Part shown: positions 1 through 9,682 of the stretch, in pieces
How the letters are laid out: every line of letters starts with the position of its first letter
How positions within the stretch are numbered: the stretch's first letter is position 1
Assembly (NCBI GenBank): GCA_002238685.1
Contig: MPMV01000006.1
Coordinates: 1-64,000, forward strand
Origin: a bacterium EF100-94H03 bin56
GTDB lineage: Bacteria > Pseudomonadota > Alphaproteobacteria > SP197
Direction of reading: 5' to 3'
DNA length: 64,000 nucleotides
Translations under genes and position numbers: made by a program
The notes under the pieces: generated by a model
The model's database searches: none
What the model was told of the DNA's origin: nothing
What the model saw: the letters and a program-made list of their open reading frames with translations, nothing else

Positions 1-10
1 CGGTGCTCGG

Positions 11-1992
<1,982 letters not shown>

Positions 1993-2127
1993 GGTCGTTC
2001 TTCGAGTAGTATTCGTCGGTCTCGAAGTAGTGGACCGTCGAGGCGGCTTCACTCAGGCGGGCGACTGCGGCAACCATATTGCGCTCAGAAGTAGCCTCGA
2101 TACTCTATCATCCGCAGAGAAACATCT

Positions 2128-2244
2128 GTGTCCTGATTCTGAAGTTCTTGTGATTTCTTTCTGACGTTCGGCAGTTTCGAAAGTGCGCAGGCAGAAGCGT
2201 TTGATGGTGGCGAGTATGTCATCCGCGAACTTGGCCCATCTGAG
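2128..2244 (-). pseudogene. Possible transposase C-terminal remnant
   Basis: A minus-strand stretch reads LRWAKFADDILATIKRF and then FCLRT, resembling the end of DDE transposases in which a W-x-K-x-AD-I motif precedes a final helix. Nothing upstream in frame continues the catalytic domain, and the frame runs on past the expected end. It lies just outside the group II intron 5' end, and such introns often target insertion sequences. The resemblance is short, so the call is weak. Confidence 0.2.
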
Positions 2245-2451
2245 GGAGCGAAGCGCCGAGGCTGCGGTGGAGACCGCGGCCAAGCGGTTCGGCCACGTGG
2301 GCGGCTGGAAGATGGGGCCGGACGTCGATCAGGAGGTCTTCGCGGCCGACGAGTACCGCAACCACGCGCAGCCGCAGGACTACACGCGGCCGGTAGTCGT
2401 GATAGCGCGCTCGCGCTGAAACCTGCTGTGGGCGGAGAGGAGGAAGGAAAC

Positions 2452-2934
2452 ATGTCCGCATCGCCGGAACGGCAAGGCGGTTGCCAGTGCGGGGCGGTTC
2501 GGTACCGGCTCTTTCGAGCCCCGGTCGCGCTCTACGCCTGCCACTGCCTGCATTGCCAGAAGCAGTCCTCAAGCGCGTTCGGGCTCTCCATGTGGGTGGA
2601 GCGCGACGGGGTCCAGTTCACCGGAGCCGAGCCCCGCATCTACCGCACGAGCGGGGAGTCGGGACGCGAGAAACATTGCGCGTTCTGCGGCGAATGCGGC
2701 ACCCGGCTCTACCACGCTGGCGGGGGCGTGCGCGCTCATGTCAACACGATGCTCAGCATGAAGGCCGGGACCCTGGATGACACCTCCGTCGTCGTGCCCA
2801 CCAGCCACCTCTGGACGAAGCGGGCACAGCCTTGGCTCGTACCGGTGCTGAATAGCGCGGTCTGCTATGAGACCGAACCGGATTCCGAAGATTCGCTGCG
2901 CCGCCAATGGCGGGACGCCGGTGGTGGATGGTAG
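2452..2934 (+). CDS. GFA-family (CENP-V/GFA) zinc protein
   Basis: Protein of 160 residues with the GFA fold seen in glutathione-dependent formaldehyde-activating enzyme and its many uncharacterised relatives. The zinc-ligand pattern is visible in order: GGCQCGAVRY near the N-terminus, CHCLHCQK about 30 residues later, and FCGECGTRLY near residue 80. The start at 2452 is chosen over the longer frame at 2428 because GGAGGAAGG lies just upstream and the conserved region begins within a few residues. Most family members have no proven reaction, so a formaldehyde role is only possible. It sits alone between the intron region and the Gly-Asp repeat locus. Confidence 0.85.
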   Translation: MSASPERQGGCQCGAVRYRLFRAPVALYACHCLHCQKQSSSAFGLSMWVERDGVQFTGAEPRIYRTSGESGREKHCAFCGECGTRLYHAGGGVRAHVNTMLSMKAGTLDDTSVVVPTSHLWTKRAQPWLVPVLNSAVCYETEPDSEDSLRRQWRDAGGGW

Positions 2935-3640
2935 TGACGAGGCAGCTGCCCTGTGCGAGCAGGCGGTCTCCATCGGTCCGGATTGCTAGTGGTGAATGAG
3001 GTCGCTTCTCTCAGACAAAGCCGTCGCGAAGCTTGTCACCACCGTCAACGGAGCGCAGGACAACTGTCGTTTCCTCGAGATGCGTTCCCGGACTCCACAC
3101 CGGTTCCCGACCTCTACCATTGTGCCGAACACCTGAAGTCGGAACTGGATGCGTCCTGCGGTGATGGACATCACCGAGCGCACCTCCGCTGCATGCCTCG
3201 TGCGAAACCCTCCTTGTCGAAGCCGATGGCGTCGAAGGGCGATCTCCTCTCTGGACTGTCTAAGACGATCCTTTGTATCCAACGTAGTCATGGACGCCTT
3301 CTCCTTCGCCGTGGCTGTTACAACACCGCCACATTGGCACATCACGATGCCGTCGGGTGGGGGCGTCCACTCCATCGCTTACGTTCCCAAAGGTAGTCCG
3401 CCTTGCTGGCAGACGTCTCTGTCTTCCCGTCGCAGGCCTCGGTGTTCACACCAACACAAGAATTCGACTCTTTATCGACAAGTCCGATCCGTCTGCTGGC
3501 ACGGATGTCTCGGCAGGGAATGTCGCGGCATGTATAGCAAATCCCATAAGATGCGTGATCTATAGCAAATCTCTGATGTGCCGCTCTGTCCATTCGTGAA
3601 GCTTGTCTTGCCGAGACTGGGGACTTCGCGAGTGGACATC
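2935..3640. other. Intergenic region without an assignable intact gene
   Basis: About 700 bases between the GFA gene and the Gly-Asp repeat gene. Two minus-strand pieces look faintly gene-like. Around 3490-3590 a frame reads HASYGICYTC then DIPCRDIRAS, recalling the zinc finger of DksA/TraR proteins without its distal cysteine pair. A frame starting at 3291 (MTTLDTKDRLRQ) has a good AAGGAG site but turns into unrecognisable sequence. The promoter of the repeat gene must lie near 3600 but no clear -35/-10 pair is seen. Confidence 0.4.
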
Positions 3641-4822
3641 ATGGAGTCGAATCACAAAGGAATGTCGACGTTCGTGCGGCGTGTGGGATTGGCCCTGAGT
3701 AGCCTGCTAGTGGCCGTGTTCCTGCTGATGAGTAATGGAATCCAGCTTGTTGGAGGAAAGGCAACTCTTCTTCACATCCAAGAAGCACGTGCTGACGACG
3801 GTGGCGATGGCGACGGAGACGGCGATGGAGAGGGCGACGGCGATGGAGACGGGGACGGCGATGGAGACGGCGATGGAGACGGCGACGGCGATGGCGACGG
3901 CGATGGAGACGGCGACGGCGATGGCGACGGCGATGGAGACGGGGACGGCGATGGAGACGGCGATGGAGACGGCGATGGCGATGGAGACGGCGACGGCGAT
4001 GGCGACGGCGATGGAGACGGGGACGGCGACGGAGATGGAGACGGAGACGGGGACGGCGATGGAGACGGGGACGGCGACGGAGATGGAGACGGAGACGGGG
4101 ACGGCGATGGAGACGGGGACGGCGACGGCGATGGAGACGGCGACGGGGACGGCGATGGAGACGGGGACGGCGACGGCGATGGAGACGGCGACGGAGATGG
4201 CGACGGCGATGGAGACGGGGACGGCGACGGAGATGGAGACGGAGACGGGGACGGCGATGGAGACGGGGACGGCGACGGCGATGGAGACGGCGACGGAGAT
4301 GGCGACGGCGACGGAGATGGAGACGGAGACGGAGACGGGGACGGCGATGGAGACGGGGACGGCGACGGCGATGGAGACGGCGACGGAGATGGCGACGGCG
4401 ACGGGGACGGCGATGGAGACGGAGACGGGGACGGCGACGGCGACGGAGATGGCGACGGAGACGGGGACGGCGACGGAGATGGAGACGGAGACGGGGACGG
4501 CGATGGAGACGGGGACGGCGACGGCGATGGAGACGGCGACGGAGATGGCGACGGCGATGGCGACGGAGACGGCGATGGCGACGGGGACGGCGACGGCGAT
4601 GGAGACGGGGACGGCGACGGAGATGGAGACGGCGACGGAGATGGCGACGGCGATGGAGACGGGGACGGCGATGGAGACGGAGACGGAGACGGGGACGGCG
4701 ATGGAGACGGGGACGGCGACGGCGATGGCGACGGAGACGGAGACGAAGATGACAATGGGTCGGACAGTGGCGCTATTGGCCGCGACGACTTTGTTGACCG
4801 CTTGCGCGACGGGACCTTCTGA
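3641..4822 (+). CDS. Secreted or membrane-anchored (Gly-Asp)n repeat protein
   Basis: Protein of about 393 residues that I do not recognise as a named family. An N-terminal basic region and hydrophobic stretch (VRRVGLALSSLLVAVFLL, about residues 11-29) form a signal peptide or type II anchor, possibly cut after the Ala of IQEARA. Residues 55-367 are then about 156 Gly-Asp dipeptides with a single Glu substitution near the start. The tail is acidic and then mixed (about 26 residues ending RDGTF). Base changes along the tract fall almost only at third codon positions of this frame, so the Gly-Asp reading is the selected one. Such a chain would be highly anionic and could bind calcium or other cations. 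ATG at 3662 is an alternative start. A beta-hydroxylase-family gene follows. Confidence 0.7.
   Translation: MESNHKGMSTFVRRVGLALSSLLVAVFLLMSNGIQLVGGKATLLHIQEARADDGGDGDGDGDGEGDGDGDGDGDGDGDGDGDGDGDGDGDGDGDGDGDGDGDGDGDGDGDGDGDGDGDGDGDGDGDGDGDGDGDGDGDGDGDGDGDGDGDGDGDGDGDGDGDGDGDGDGDGDGDGDGDGDGDGDGDGDGDGDGDGDGDGDGDGDGDGDGDGDGDGDGDGDGDGDGDGDGDGDGDGDGDGDGDGDGDGDGDGDGDGDGDGDGDGDGDGDGDGDGDGDGDGDGDGDGDGDGDGDGDGDGDGDGDGDGDGDGDGDGDGDGDGDGDGDGDGDGDGDGDGDGDGDGDGDGDGDGDGDGDGDGDGDGDGDGDGDEDDNGSDSGAIGRDDFVDRLRDGTF
3803..4741 (+). repeat. Hexamer tandem repeat GGNGAY, about 156 units
   Basis: Every unit is GG(C/A/G)GA(C/T), apart from one GGAGAG unit early on. Units are arranged in longer repeats: from about 4007 the eight-unit, 48-bp block GGCGAT-GGAGAC-GGGGAC-GGCGAC then GGAGAT-GGAGAC-GGAGAC-GGGGAC occurs twice in a row, and related blocks recur through to 4740. 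This fits growth by slippage or unequal exchange of multi-unit blocks. The tract also stays open in other frames (Met-Glu-Thr-Ala and Ser-Pro readings), which are by-products. Confidence 0.95.
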
Positions 4823-4997
4823 GACCGGCGCAGGCCGCTGTCCCTCCTTGGTCGACTATTCCCTGGAGTTTCAGGAACGGGCAGCGGACGAAGTTGAAGC
4901 GATGCCCGAGGACTCGGCGATTGTCGCCATGCTGATCGACTACACGTTGATGCGGGACCAGACCCGCGCCTGTATCGGTGTACCGACTGGATCCTGA
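4755..4997 (+). CDS. Small lipoprotein, Rz1/o-spanin-like
   Basis: Protein of 80 residues with a lipoprotein signal peptide (TVALLAATTLLTACA) whose lipobox LTAC puts the modified Cys at residue 16. The mature part carries the pattern CPSLVDYS...QERAADEVEAMPEDS...LIDYTLMRDQTRAC, which resembles small outer-membrane lysis lipoproteins of alphaproteobacterial phages and prophages. The gene starts inside the 3' end of the Gly-Asp repeat ORF in another frame and overlaps it by 68 bases, recalling nested Rz/Rz1 pairs. No holin, endolysin or other phage gene is nearby, so it could instead be a cell-envelope partner of the repeat protein. The weak point is family assignment from a short sequence. Confidence 0.6.
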   Translation: MGRTVALLAATTLLTACATGPSETGAGRCPSLVDYSLEFQERAADEVEAMPEDSAIVAMLIDYTLMRDQTRACIGVPTGS

Positions 4998-5021
4998 CGG
5001 CTCTTGTCCAGGAGAAGTTCG

Positions 5022-5651
5022 ATGGCCAAACACAAAGCAGAAAACGCAAGCCTCAACTTCACCAGGATCGCCGGACGCATGGAAATCGCACCGTTGCTGG
5101 AAGAATTGGATGCAGGTTCGGAAATGTGGTCTAAGGATACGAGCCGACAGCGAAAGGTCCGATGTCAGCGCCACACTCGAAACATTTTCCTGCGGGCTCC
5201 CCTAAAGCCGCTTCCGCCGGGCGCGAAAAATGCCAACGATGTTCATGAAAGCCGACTTGCACCGGCAGCCGCCAGGTTTCCGCTGGCATTGGCGCTCTGC
5301 GAGCGAACCGCTGCTGAACTCAAGGCCGAACTCGGGCGGGCGACCCTGGTGGCATTGCTACCGAATTGCCAAGTTTATCCGCATGTCGATGTCGGGGCCT
5401 ATTATCGGGTCCGGGACCGCCTGCACCTAGTTTTGAGAAGCCCGCAGGGAAGCTCCCTCACCGCCGGTGACGAGACGGTCGTGATGCGCGAGGGGGAGCT
5501 CTGGGCATTCGACAACAAGGTCCGACATTTTGCCGAAAATCCCTCCTCCGAACCACGCATTCACCTGATCTTCGATGTCTTGCCAGGTCCCGGCCGCGGC
5601 TTCCACGTCTTGCCCGCCACTCCCGAAAACCCGCTACCGTCATTCCACTGA
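5022..5651 (+). CDS. Aspartyl/asparaginyl beta-hydroxylase-family Fe(II)/2-oxoglutarate oxygenase
   Basis: Protein of 209 residues with the double-stranded beta-helix core of the Asp_Arg_Hydrox family, which hydroxylates Asp or Asn side chains using Fe(II), 2-oxoglutarate and O2. The HxD iron pair is H121-D123 in QVYPHVDVGAYY, followed by RDRLHL. The distal His is H169 in FDNKVRHFAENP, and the 2-oxoglutarate-binding Arg is near R179 in EPRIHLIFD. No signal peptide is present, so it acts in the cytoplasm. The start at 5022 follows AGGAGAA by five bases; the longer frame from 5004 is less likely. It lies 24 bases after the lipoprotein gene and is probably in one transcript with the Gly-Asp repeat protein, whose many Asp residues are an obvious candidate substrate; that link is inference. 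Its 3' end overlaps the convergent gene by 12 bases. Confidence 0.85.
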   Translation: MAKHKAENASLNFTRIAGRMEIAPLLEELDAGSEMWSKDTSRQRKVRCQRHTRNIFLRAPLKPLPPGAKNANDVHESRLAPAAARFPLALALCERTAAELKAELGRATLVALLPNCQVYPHVDVGAYYRVRDRLHLVLRSPQGSSLTAGDETVVMREGELWAFDNKVRHFAENPSSEPRIHLIFDVLPGPGRGFHVLPATPENPLPSFH

Positions 5652-7205
5652 CAGCTGGCGGCCGAAATTCATCGGAACGAGCAACTTGATTGCCGCCAAC
5701 AGGGCATGAGCCGCTGAATCCAACCGCACCGCGTTATCATAAACTTCCGTTCGCAGTGCGCCCTGAACACGCTCCGGCTTGGAGATATAGAACATGTCGT
5801 GCAGCCCTCGAAACTGCAGTTGCCGCAACGATCTCAGCCCGAGATTGATCGTACGCTCGTAGCTTGAGGCTCGGCGTGCTTCTCCGAGCGCACAGGCGAG
5901 TGCCATTGCGTCCGCGAACCCTTCCAGGTACACTCCAGTGGAAGCTGCGTGCGGTGGACCGAATTCGGGGTGAAGCGGATCGTAGAACCTGCCACTCAAA
6001 TCGGGGTCAACGCCGTCCCTCTGCTGCATGGTCTGGAGCCAGTCGTTCAACTCCAGTGCAAAATCGGCGAATTGGCGCAGACCGGTTTGGGCGAACAACG
6101 ATGCACAGGCCTGCGTTTGCCATGGCACGAAGGCAGGATTCCGCTTTCGATAATGCCTCTTGCGGCACAGCTCGAACACCGTAGTACAGCGTTCGAGAGT
6201 GGGTGCATGGGGAATCCCTCTTCGGGATGCCTCGGCCCAGAAAAGCAAAGCCTCCCCTGAATAGAAGTTCCAGTTTTCCCCGTCGCGATCACCGGGAAAG
6301 AAGAAAGTACGGAACCCATGCTCGTCATCGACAAGCGAATTGACGCCCGCTGCAAGCATGGCCAATTCGGCGGTGAATTCATCCCTAGACGGATTTTCCA
6401 TGATTGCCAGCCCGGCGAGCGCAGCGGCACCGAGCTTCGCCCCTGTGTGTTCGACGATAGCCCCTCGACCGTTGCCGATCGGTTGGAAGTACCGTCTCAG
6501 GTTGAAGCGCAAATTGCGTCGTGCTGCATCGCGGATTTCGGCAGAGTCCCTGAGTTCACCCAAACGAGCGAGCGCTATCGTCGCAAGAAAGCGCCGGATG
6601 GCGTTGTCAGCCGGCGACTGCGAACCCCGGCTCGGCCAGTACTTGTAAGGGAGCGAGCCATCAATGGACAGATTGCTAAGCATCCATCCTTCGATTCCGT
6701 CTGCAAGCTCTACCGCGAACTGCCTCTCGAATGTCGGTCCGGTTTCAATCAACGCTCCGCCTCGAAAGAGCTTCGTGAGTTGACACTGGTTACCGGAAAA
6801 CAATAGGTATTGTTCCGCGCAAAATGAGCGGAGACAGCCGTGGGCAGCGAAGTCTTCGCGGCTGACCTCTCGTTCCTCGAGAAACCTCATCAGGGCCCGT
6901 TCGAACCCGAGATTGGCCGCCACCATGCGCGTCGGGGCGAGGCGAAGGAGATCACCACCCAAGGCAATCTCGATACCAATGAGACCACGGGCGCGAGGAT
7001 AGAAAGTCCGCGCGAAACGCCTTGTCGGAATGTGCCGGAAGTTGCTGGCAATGCACACCTCGACCGTCTCATCCGGACGCGCTCCAACAACACGACGCAG
7101 ATCCGAAAGCGAGTCGCCGTGAATCCAGCCCGCACGACGGGCCACTGCGTTTCGACGAATGCAGAACCAGATCGTGTCGGCAGGTGCTTGCCGGGGTTTC
7201 AACAC
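5640..7205 (-). CDS. Unknown 521-residue protein, probable alpha/alpha-toroid C-terminal domain
   Basis: I do not recognise a named family. The N-terminal part (to about residue 150) is mixed alpha/beta (TVEVCIASNFRHIP, RGLIGIEIALGGDLLRLAPT). From about residue 170 to the end it is almost entirely amphipathic helices separated by short loops with aromatic and acidic motifs (DGSLPYKYWPS, GENWNFYSGEALLFW, DGVDPDLSGRFYDP, STGVYLEGFADAMALA). That pattern is typical of six-hairpin toroids such as sugar epimerases, hydrolases and cyclases. No signal peptide is evident. Its ATG overlaps the stop of the upstream LuxR-type regulator by seven bases, indicating translational coupling, and its 3' end converges on the beta-hydroxylase gene. 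A role with the Gly-Asp protein (glycosylation or maturation) would fit the arrangement but is unproven. Confidence 0.75.
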   Translation of the reverse strand: MLKPRQAPADTIWFCIRRNAVARRAGWIHGDSLSDLRRVVGARPDETVEVCIASNFRHIPTRRFARTFYPRARGLIGIEIALGGDLLRLAPTRMVAANLGFERALMRFLEEREVSREDFAAHGCLRSFCAEQYLLFSGNQCQLTKLFRGGALIETGPTFERQFAVELADGIEGWMLSNLSIDGSLPYKYWPSRGSQSPADNAIRRFLATIALARLGELRDSAEIRDAARRNLRFNLRRYFQPIGNGRGAIVEHTGAKLGAAALAGLAIMENPSRDEFTAELAMLAAGVNSLVDDEHGFRTFFFPGDRDGENWNFYSGEALLFWAEASRRGIPHAPTLERCTTVFELCRKRHYRKRNPAFVPWQTQACASLFAQTGLRQFADFALELNDWLQTMQQRDGVDPDLSGRFYDPLHPEFGPPHAASTGVYLEGFADAMALACALGEARRASSYERTINLGLRSLRQLQFRGLHDMFYISKPERVQGALRTEVYDNAVRLDSAAHALLAAIKLLVPMNFGRQLSVE

Positions 7206-7741
7206 ACCTCCAATTTGCTGTCCGTCCGTTCTTCGCGGGTTGGGGTGTCACTCTGAATGGACAGCAGTAGCGGCTGAAGTATCTCGGCGACGAACTCAGC
7301 TCGTCCACTTACACCCGCCTTCGCGTATAGCGAAGTGGCCTGCAACCGTGCAGTACTTTCCTTAACGCTGCGAATTCTGGCGATTTCCGCAAACCGGAAT
7401 CCCTTGATGACCAGCCATGCCACCTCCTTCTCGCTACGCGTCACTCGCCACTCTTCCAGCTGCTCGTCGATGCTCTCACCGAGTGCCGTCGATAGAAACT
7501 TGTTCCGACGTTCCACGCGATTCAGCCGTACACGTAATCGGCGCAGATCCCTAATGCCGAGAATCATCACCACCGATATACCGACAAACACGATGAACTC
7601 GACAACAAAATGGAAGGTACCGTATTCCTCTTCGTACAACCAATCGGCAACGATATCGTAAGCAAAGAACAGTATTGCTCCGCCAAGCACGGCCAGCGCG
7701 AGCATGCGTTGTTGAATGATGGCTCGGGATCTCGCTTTCAT
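7199..7741 (-). CDS. Membrane-anchored LuxR-type transcriptional regulator
   Basis: Protein of about 180 residues with two N-terminal membrane helices (MLALAVLGGAILFFAYDIV and FHFVVEFIVFVGISVVMILG), a short coiled linker (RRLRVRLNRVERRN), and a C-terminal LuxR/GerE helix-turn-helix. The last starts TRSEKEVAWLVIKGF and continues with FAEIARIRSVKESTARLQ and a final helix. It lacks a response-regulator receiver domain, so it probably senses an envelope or membrane signal directly and binds DNA near the membrane. The start is uncertain: ATG at 7741 is preferred because it precedes the first basic segment, but the frame stays open to 7813. It is coupled to the downstream 521-residue gene by a 7-base overlap and is the best candidate regulator for the Gly-Asp locus. 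Confidence 0.75.
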   Translation of the reverse strand: MKARSRAIIQQRMLALAVLGGAILFFAYDIVADWLYEEEYGTFHFVVEFIVFVGISVVMILGIRDLRRLRVRLNRVERRNKFLSTALGESIDEQLEEWRVTRSEKEVAWLVIKGFRFAEIARIRSVKESTARLQATSLYAKAGVSGRAEFVAEILQPLLLSIQSDTPTREERTDSKLEVC

Positions 7742-8454
7742 GTGATCTGTCGCCTGAATTTCGCGATCGGGACCCTCGGTTCCCGCCGATAGCACCATTC
7801 GATTCCGAAGCAAGCGGCACCCTGAAGGTCATTGCTGTTCGATAGGTCCCGACAATAGAGGGACAAGTAATCCCGAATCCGAACCCAAGGAGCAAGGCTG
7901 TCTGAAATTGCCGCGAATGGTTTTGTAGCCTTGAAGCACGTCATGTGCTGGGTCCTGCTGCCGATTTGGTCGTGACCCTTCTCATGGTCGGCTATCACCT
8001 GTTCGCACTCGAGAAAGCGGCGGTGAACAGAGCTGTTCTGGCGATCCAGGCCTCAATCTAGTTTCGGGGCCAATCACCATGGTCGGGACCTTCCATGGCA
8101 AGATCAACGACGACGCGGTTGCCCAAAACAGCACGGTGTTAGGTGATATTCTCGATACGATTCCGCTGCTCTGGCGAACCGGCGTTGTCTTCATCAACGT
8201 TTGCGCCATGATTTCAGCCGCGCAGTCCTTCCGATTTTCCGTGACCGAATCGTACGGTGATCTGTTCTGCTTCACGGTTGCCCTCGACATCGATCGGCTC
8301 GCCTGAGGCGCTTCCTCCCCGTTGAGAGCATCGGCCAAGCACTCAGGCTGAATGCCCTCAACAGCCGACGCAGCTCCGCTCGTCGCCATTGTGAGCGCAT
8401 TCGAGTGTTGAGGCAAATTCGACGCCTTGGGAAACCCGAGAGAGGAGGCGCACC
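7742..8454. other. Intergenic region, nothing recognised
   Basis: About 710 bases. Short frames on both strands (for example a plus-strand frame from 8079 of 75 codons) have no recognisable domain, no good ribosome site and mixed codon use. The sequence is less GC-rich than the flanking operons, in keeping with foreign or decayed DNA. The regulator promoter should lie in the first 200 bases but is not obvious. Confidence 0.4.
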
Positions 8455-8952
8455 ATGTATCCCCCTCTGAAACTCTTCACCGACGCGGATAGTACTCTCA
8501 TGCAAGAGCTAGAAGTCACGCTTCTCCGGCAAGCTCAAGCGATCCATATTATTGAAAGAGCGCGGGTAACAGATCAATCGCACCGGGTGTCGGACGAGAA
8601 TTGGGAACGCATCAAGGCCCGGGCCAACTGCGCCGGCATGACGATCTCGGCCTACCTCGAGGATAGTGCCCTTGCCGTCGATCCGGGGCGTCCTGCCATC
8701 ACCCTTGCGCTGACACACGATGACCAGCAGGTGTTGCTGATGTTGGTCGAGAGCATCCATGCCCAGCATTACCAGAATCGAGGGGAAGATCCGTCGATCC
8801 GGGACAAGATCCACAACAGCACCTCGTTCCTCGCCCGCCAGAAGATGAAGGACATGATCCGGGATGGTCACAGCGAGGAACTGCACACCACCCTGGCGCT
8901 GATGCTCGGTAAGGATGAGGCAGCGAGGATCGTCAAGGCGCTGGTGGTCTGA
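8455..8952 (+). CDS. Hypothetical protein with MobC-like/RHH segment
   Basis: Protein of 165 residues with a strong ribosome site (GAGGAGG seven bases before ATG). The segment HRVSDENWERIKARANCAGM followed by TISAYLEDSAL (about residues 42-72) resembles ribbon-helix-helix segments of plasmid mobilisation proteins such as MobC (RVSxxEWxxIxxxAxxAGxSxSxYLR). The C-terminal half is predicted helical without recognised motifs. No relaxase, transfer origin or replication gene is visible nearby, so a mobilisation role is only suggested by the motif. It stands alone between two non-coding stretches. Confidence 0.55.
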   Translation: MYPPLKLFTDADSTLMQELEVTLLRQAQAIHIIERARVTDQSHRVSDENWERIKARANCAGMTISAYLEDSALAVDPGRPAITLALTHDDQQVLLMLVESIHAQHYQNRGEDPSIRDKIHNSTSFLARQKMKDMIRDGHSEELHTTLALMLGKDEAARIVKALVV

Positions 8953-9682
8953 CGGGTCCGATCACGGCGGGATCAGGGAGATCCTCCCCGCGTCCTGGCG
9001 GCGGCGGCCGCCGTGGAGGCTCGCGTGAAGTGGCTTCACGCCAGGGCCCGGCCATCGGACCGGTGCACAAGCGGCGGGCGGGGGGGGCTCCGTTCCCGGG
9101 GCCCACCACGGGGCGCGCGAGGAGGTGCCGGGTTCGCGCGCAGCGGGCCGCGGCGGGGTCTCGTTCCTGGACGCCAACAGGAGCGCGCAGGAGTTCGCGG
9201 TGTCTGCGGAAGGTCTGCGCGGGACGGACTACAGGAGCAATCCCGCTCTCATCCGCGATGGTTTGCACCTGCTCGCGGCCGCCGAAGGGATTGGAAACTG
9301 TATAGGTGACTGAAACTGAATGATCTACCGCCGCTCCGGCGACTCGCGCATGAGCGCCGCCCCGACCATATCAGCCCACGGGTGGTGTAGAGCCGCATCG
9401 CGCAATTCTCCTGATTCCGGCGTGTGTGCAGGGAACGGTTCTACCATAGCGAGCCTACGCATCCCCGGCGGCGACGGGAACCGTCGAACCAGAGAGGTGT
9501 CTGGCGGGCACAGAACCTTCGTCGACGGGAGATCGCGTGAAAGCTTGGTGCGATTCCGAAGACCCGGGTCTCGGCGTGGGAATGACACTGGGAGGGGCAG
9601 CTGGCATACTGCGGGGTTCGTCGGACCAGAGACCATCAACGGCAGGCCTGCAAATCACCACGGGTCGGGAAGGAGCAGATTC
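8953..9682. other. GC-rich intergenic region with hairpin
   Basis: About 730 bases without a convincing gene. The start is extremely GC-rich and contains a perfect hairpin GCGTGAAG-TGG-CTTCACGC at 9023-9041, a plausible transcription end for the upstream gene although no T-run follows. A plus-strand frame at 9125-9313 (62 codons) has no domain match. The region before 9683 should hold the promoter for the binding-protein gene. Confidence 0.4.

Noticed and set aside
2986-3291. Small minus-strand gene starting MTTLDTKDRLRQ
   Set aside because: It has a good ribosome site, but after about 25 residues the sequence loses any coding character and no family is recognised.
3440-3593. DksA/TraR zinc-finger protein
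   Set aside because: Only the first half of the finger (YGICYTC...DIP) is seen; the second Cys pair is absent and the resemblance is short.
3803-4741. CRISPR array
   Set aside because: The repeat is a continuous hexamer series with no unique spacers.
3735-4754. Long Met-Glu-Thr-Ala frame across the repeat tract
   Set aside because: Base variation in the tract is synonymous only in the Gly-Asp frame; in this frame it changes residues freely. Only the downstream part from 4755 looks like a real gene.
3772-5049. Minus-strand Ser-Pro repeat frame
   Set aside because: By-product of the hexamer repeat on the opposite strand; no ribosome site or domain.
9023-9041. Factor-independent terminator after the MobC-like gene
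   Set aside because: The hairpin is perfect but has no T-run, so termination is not supported.
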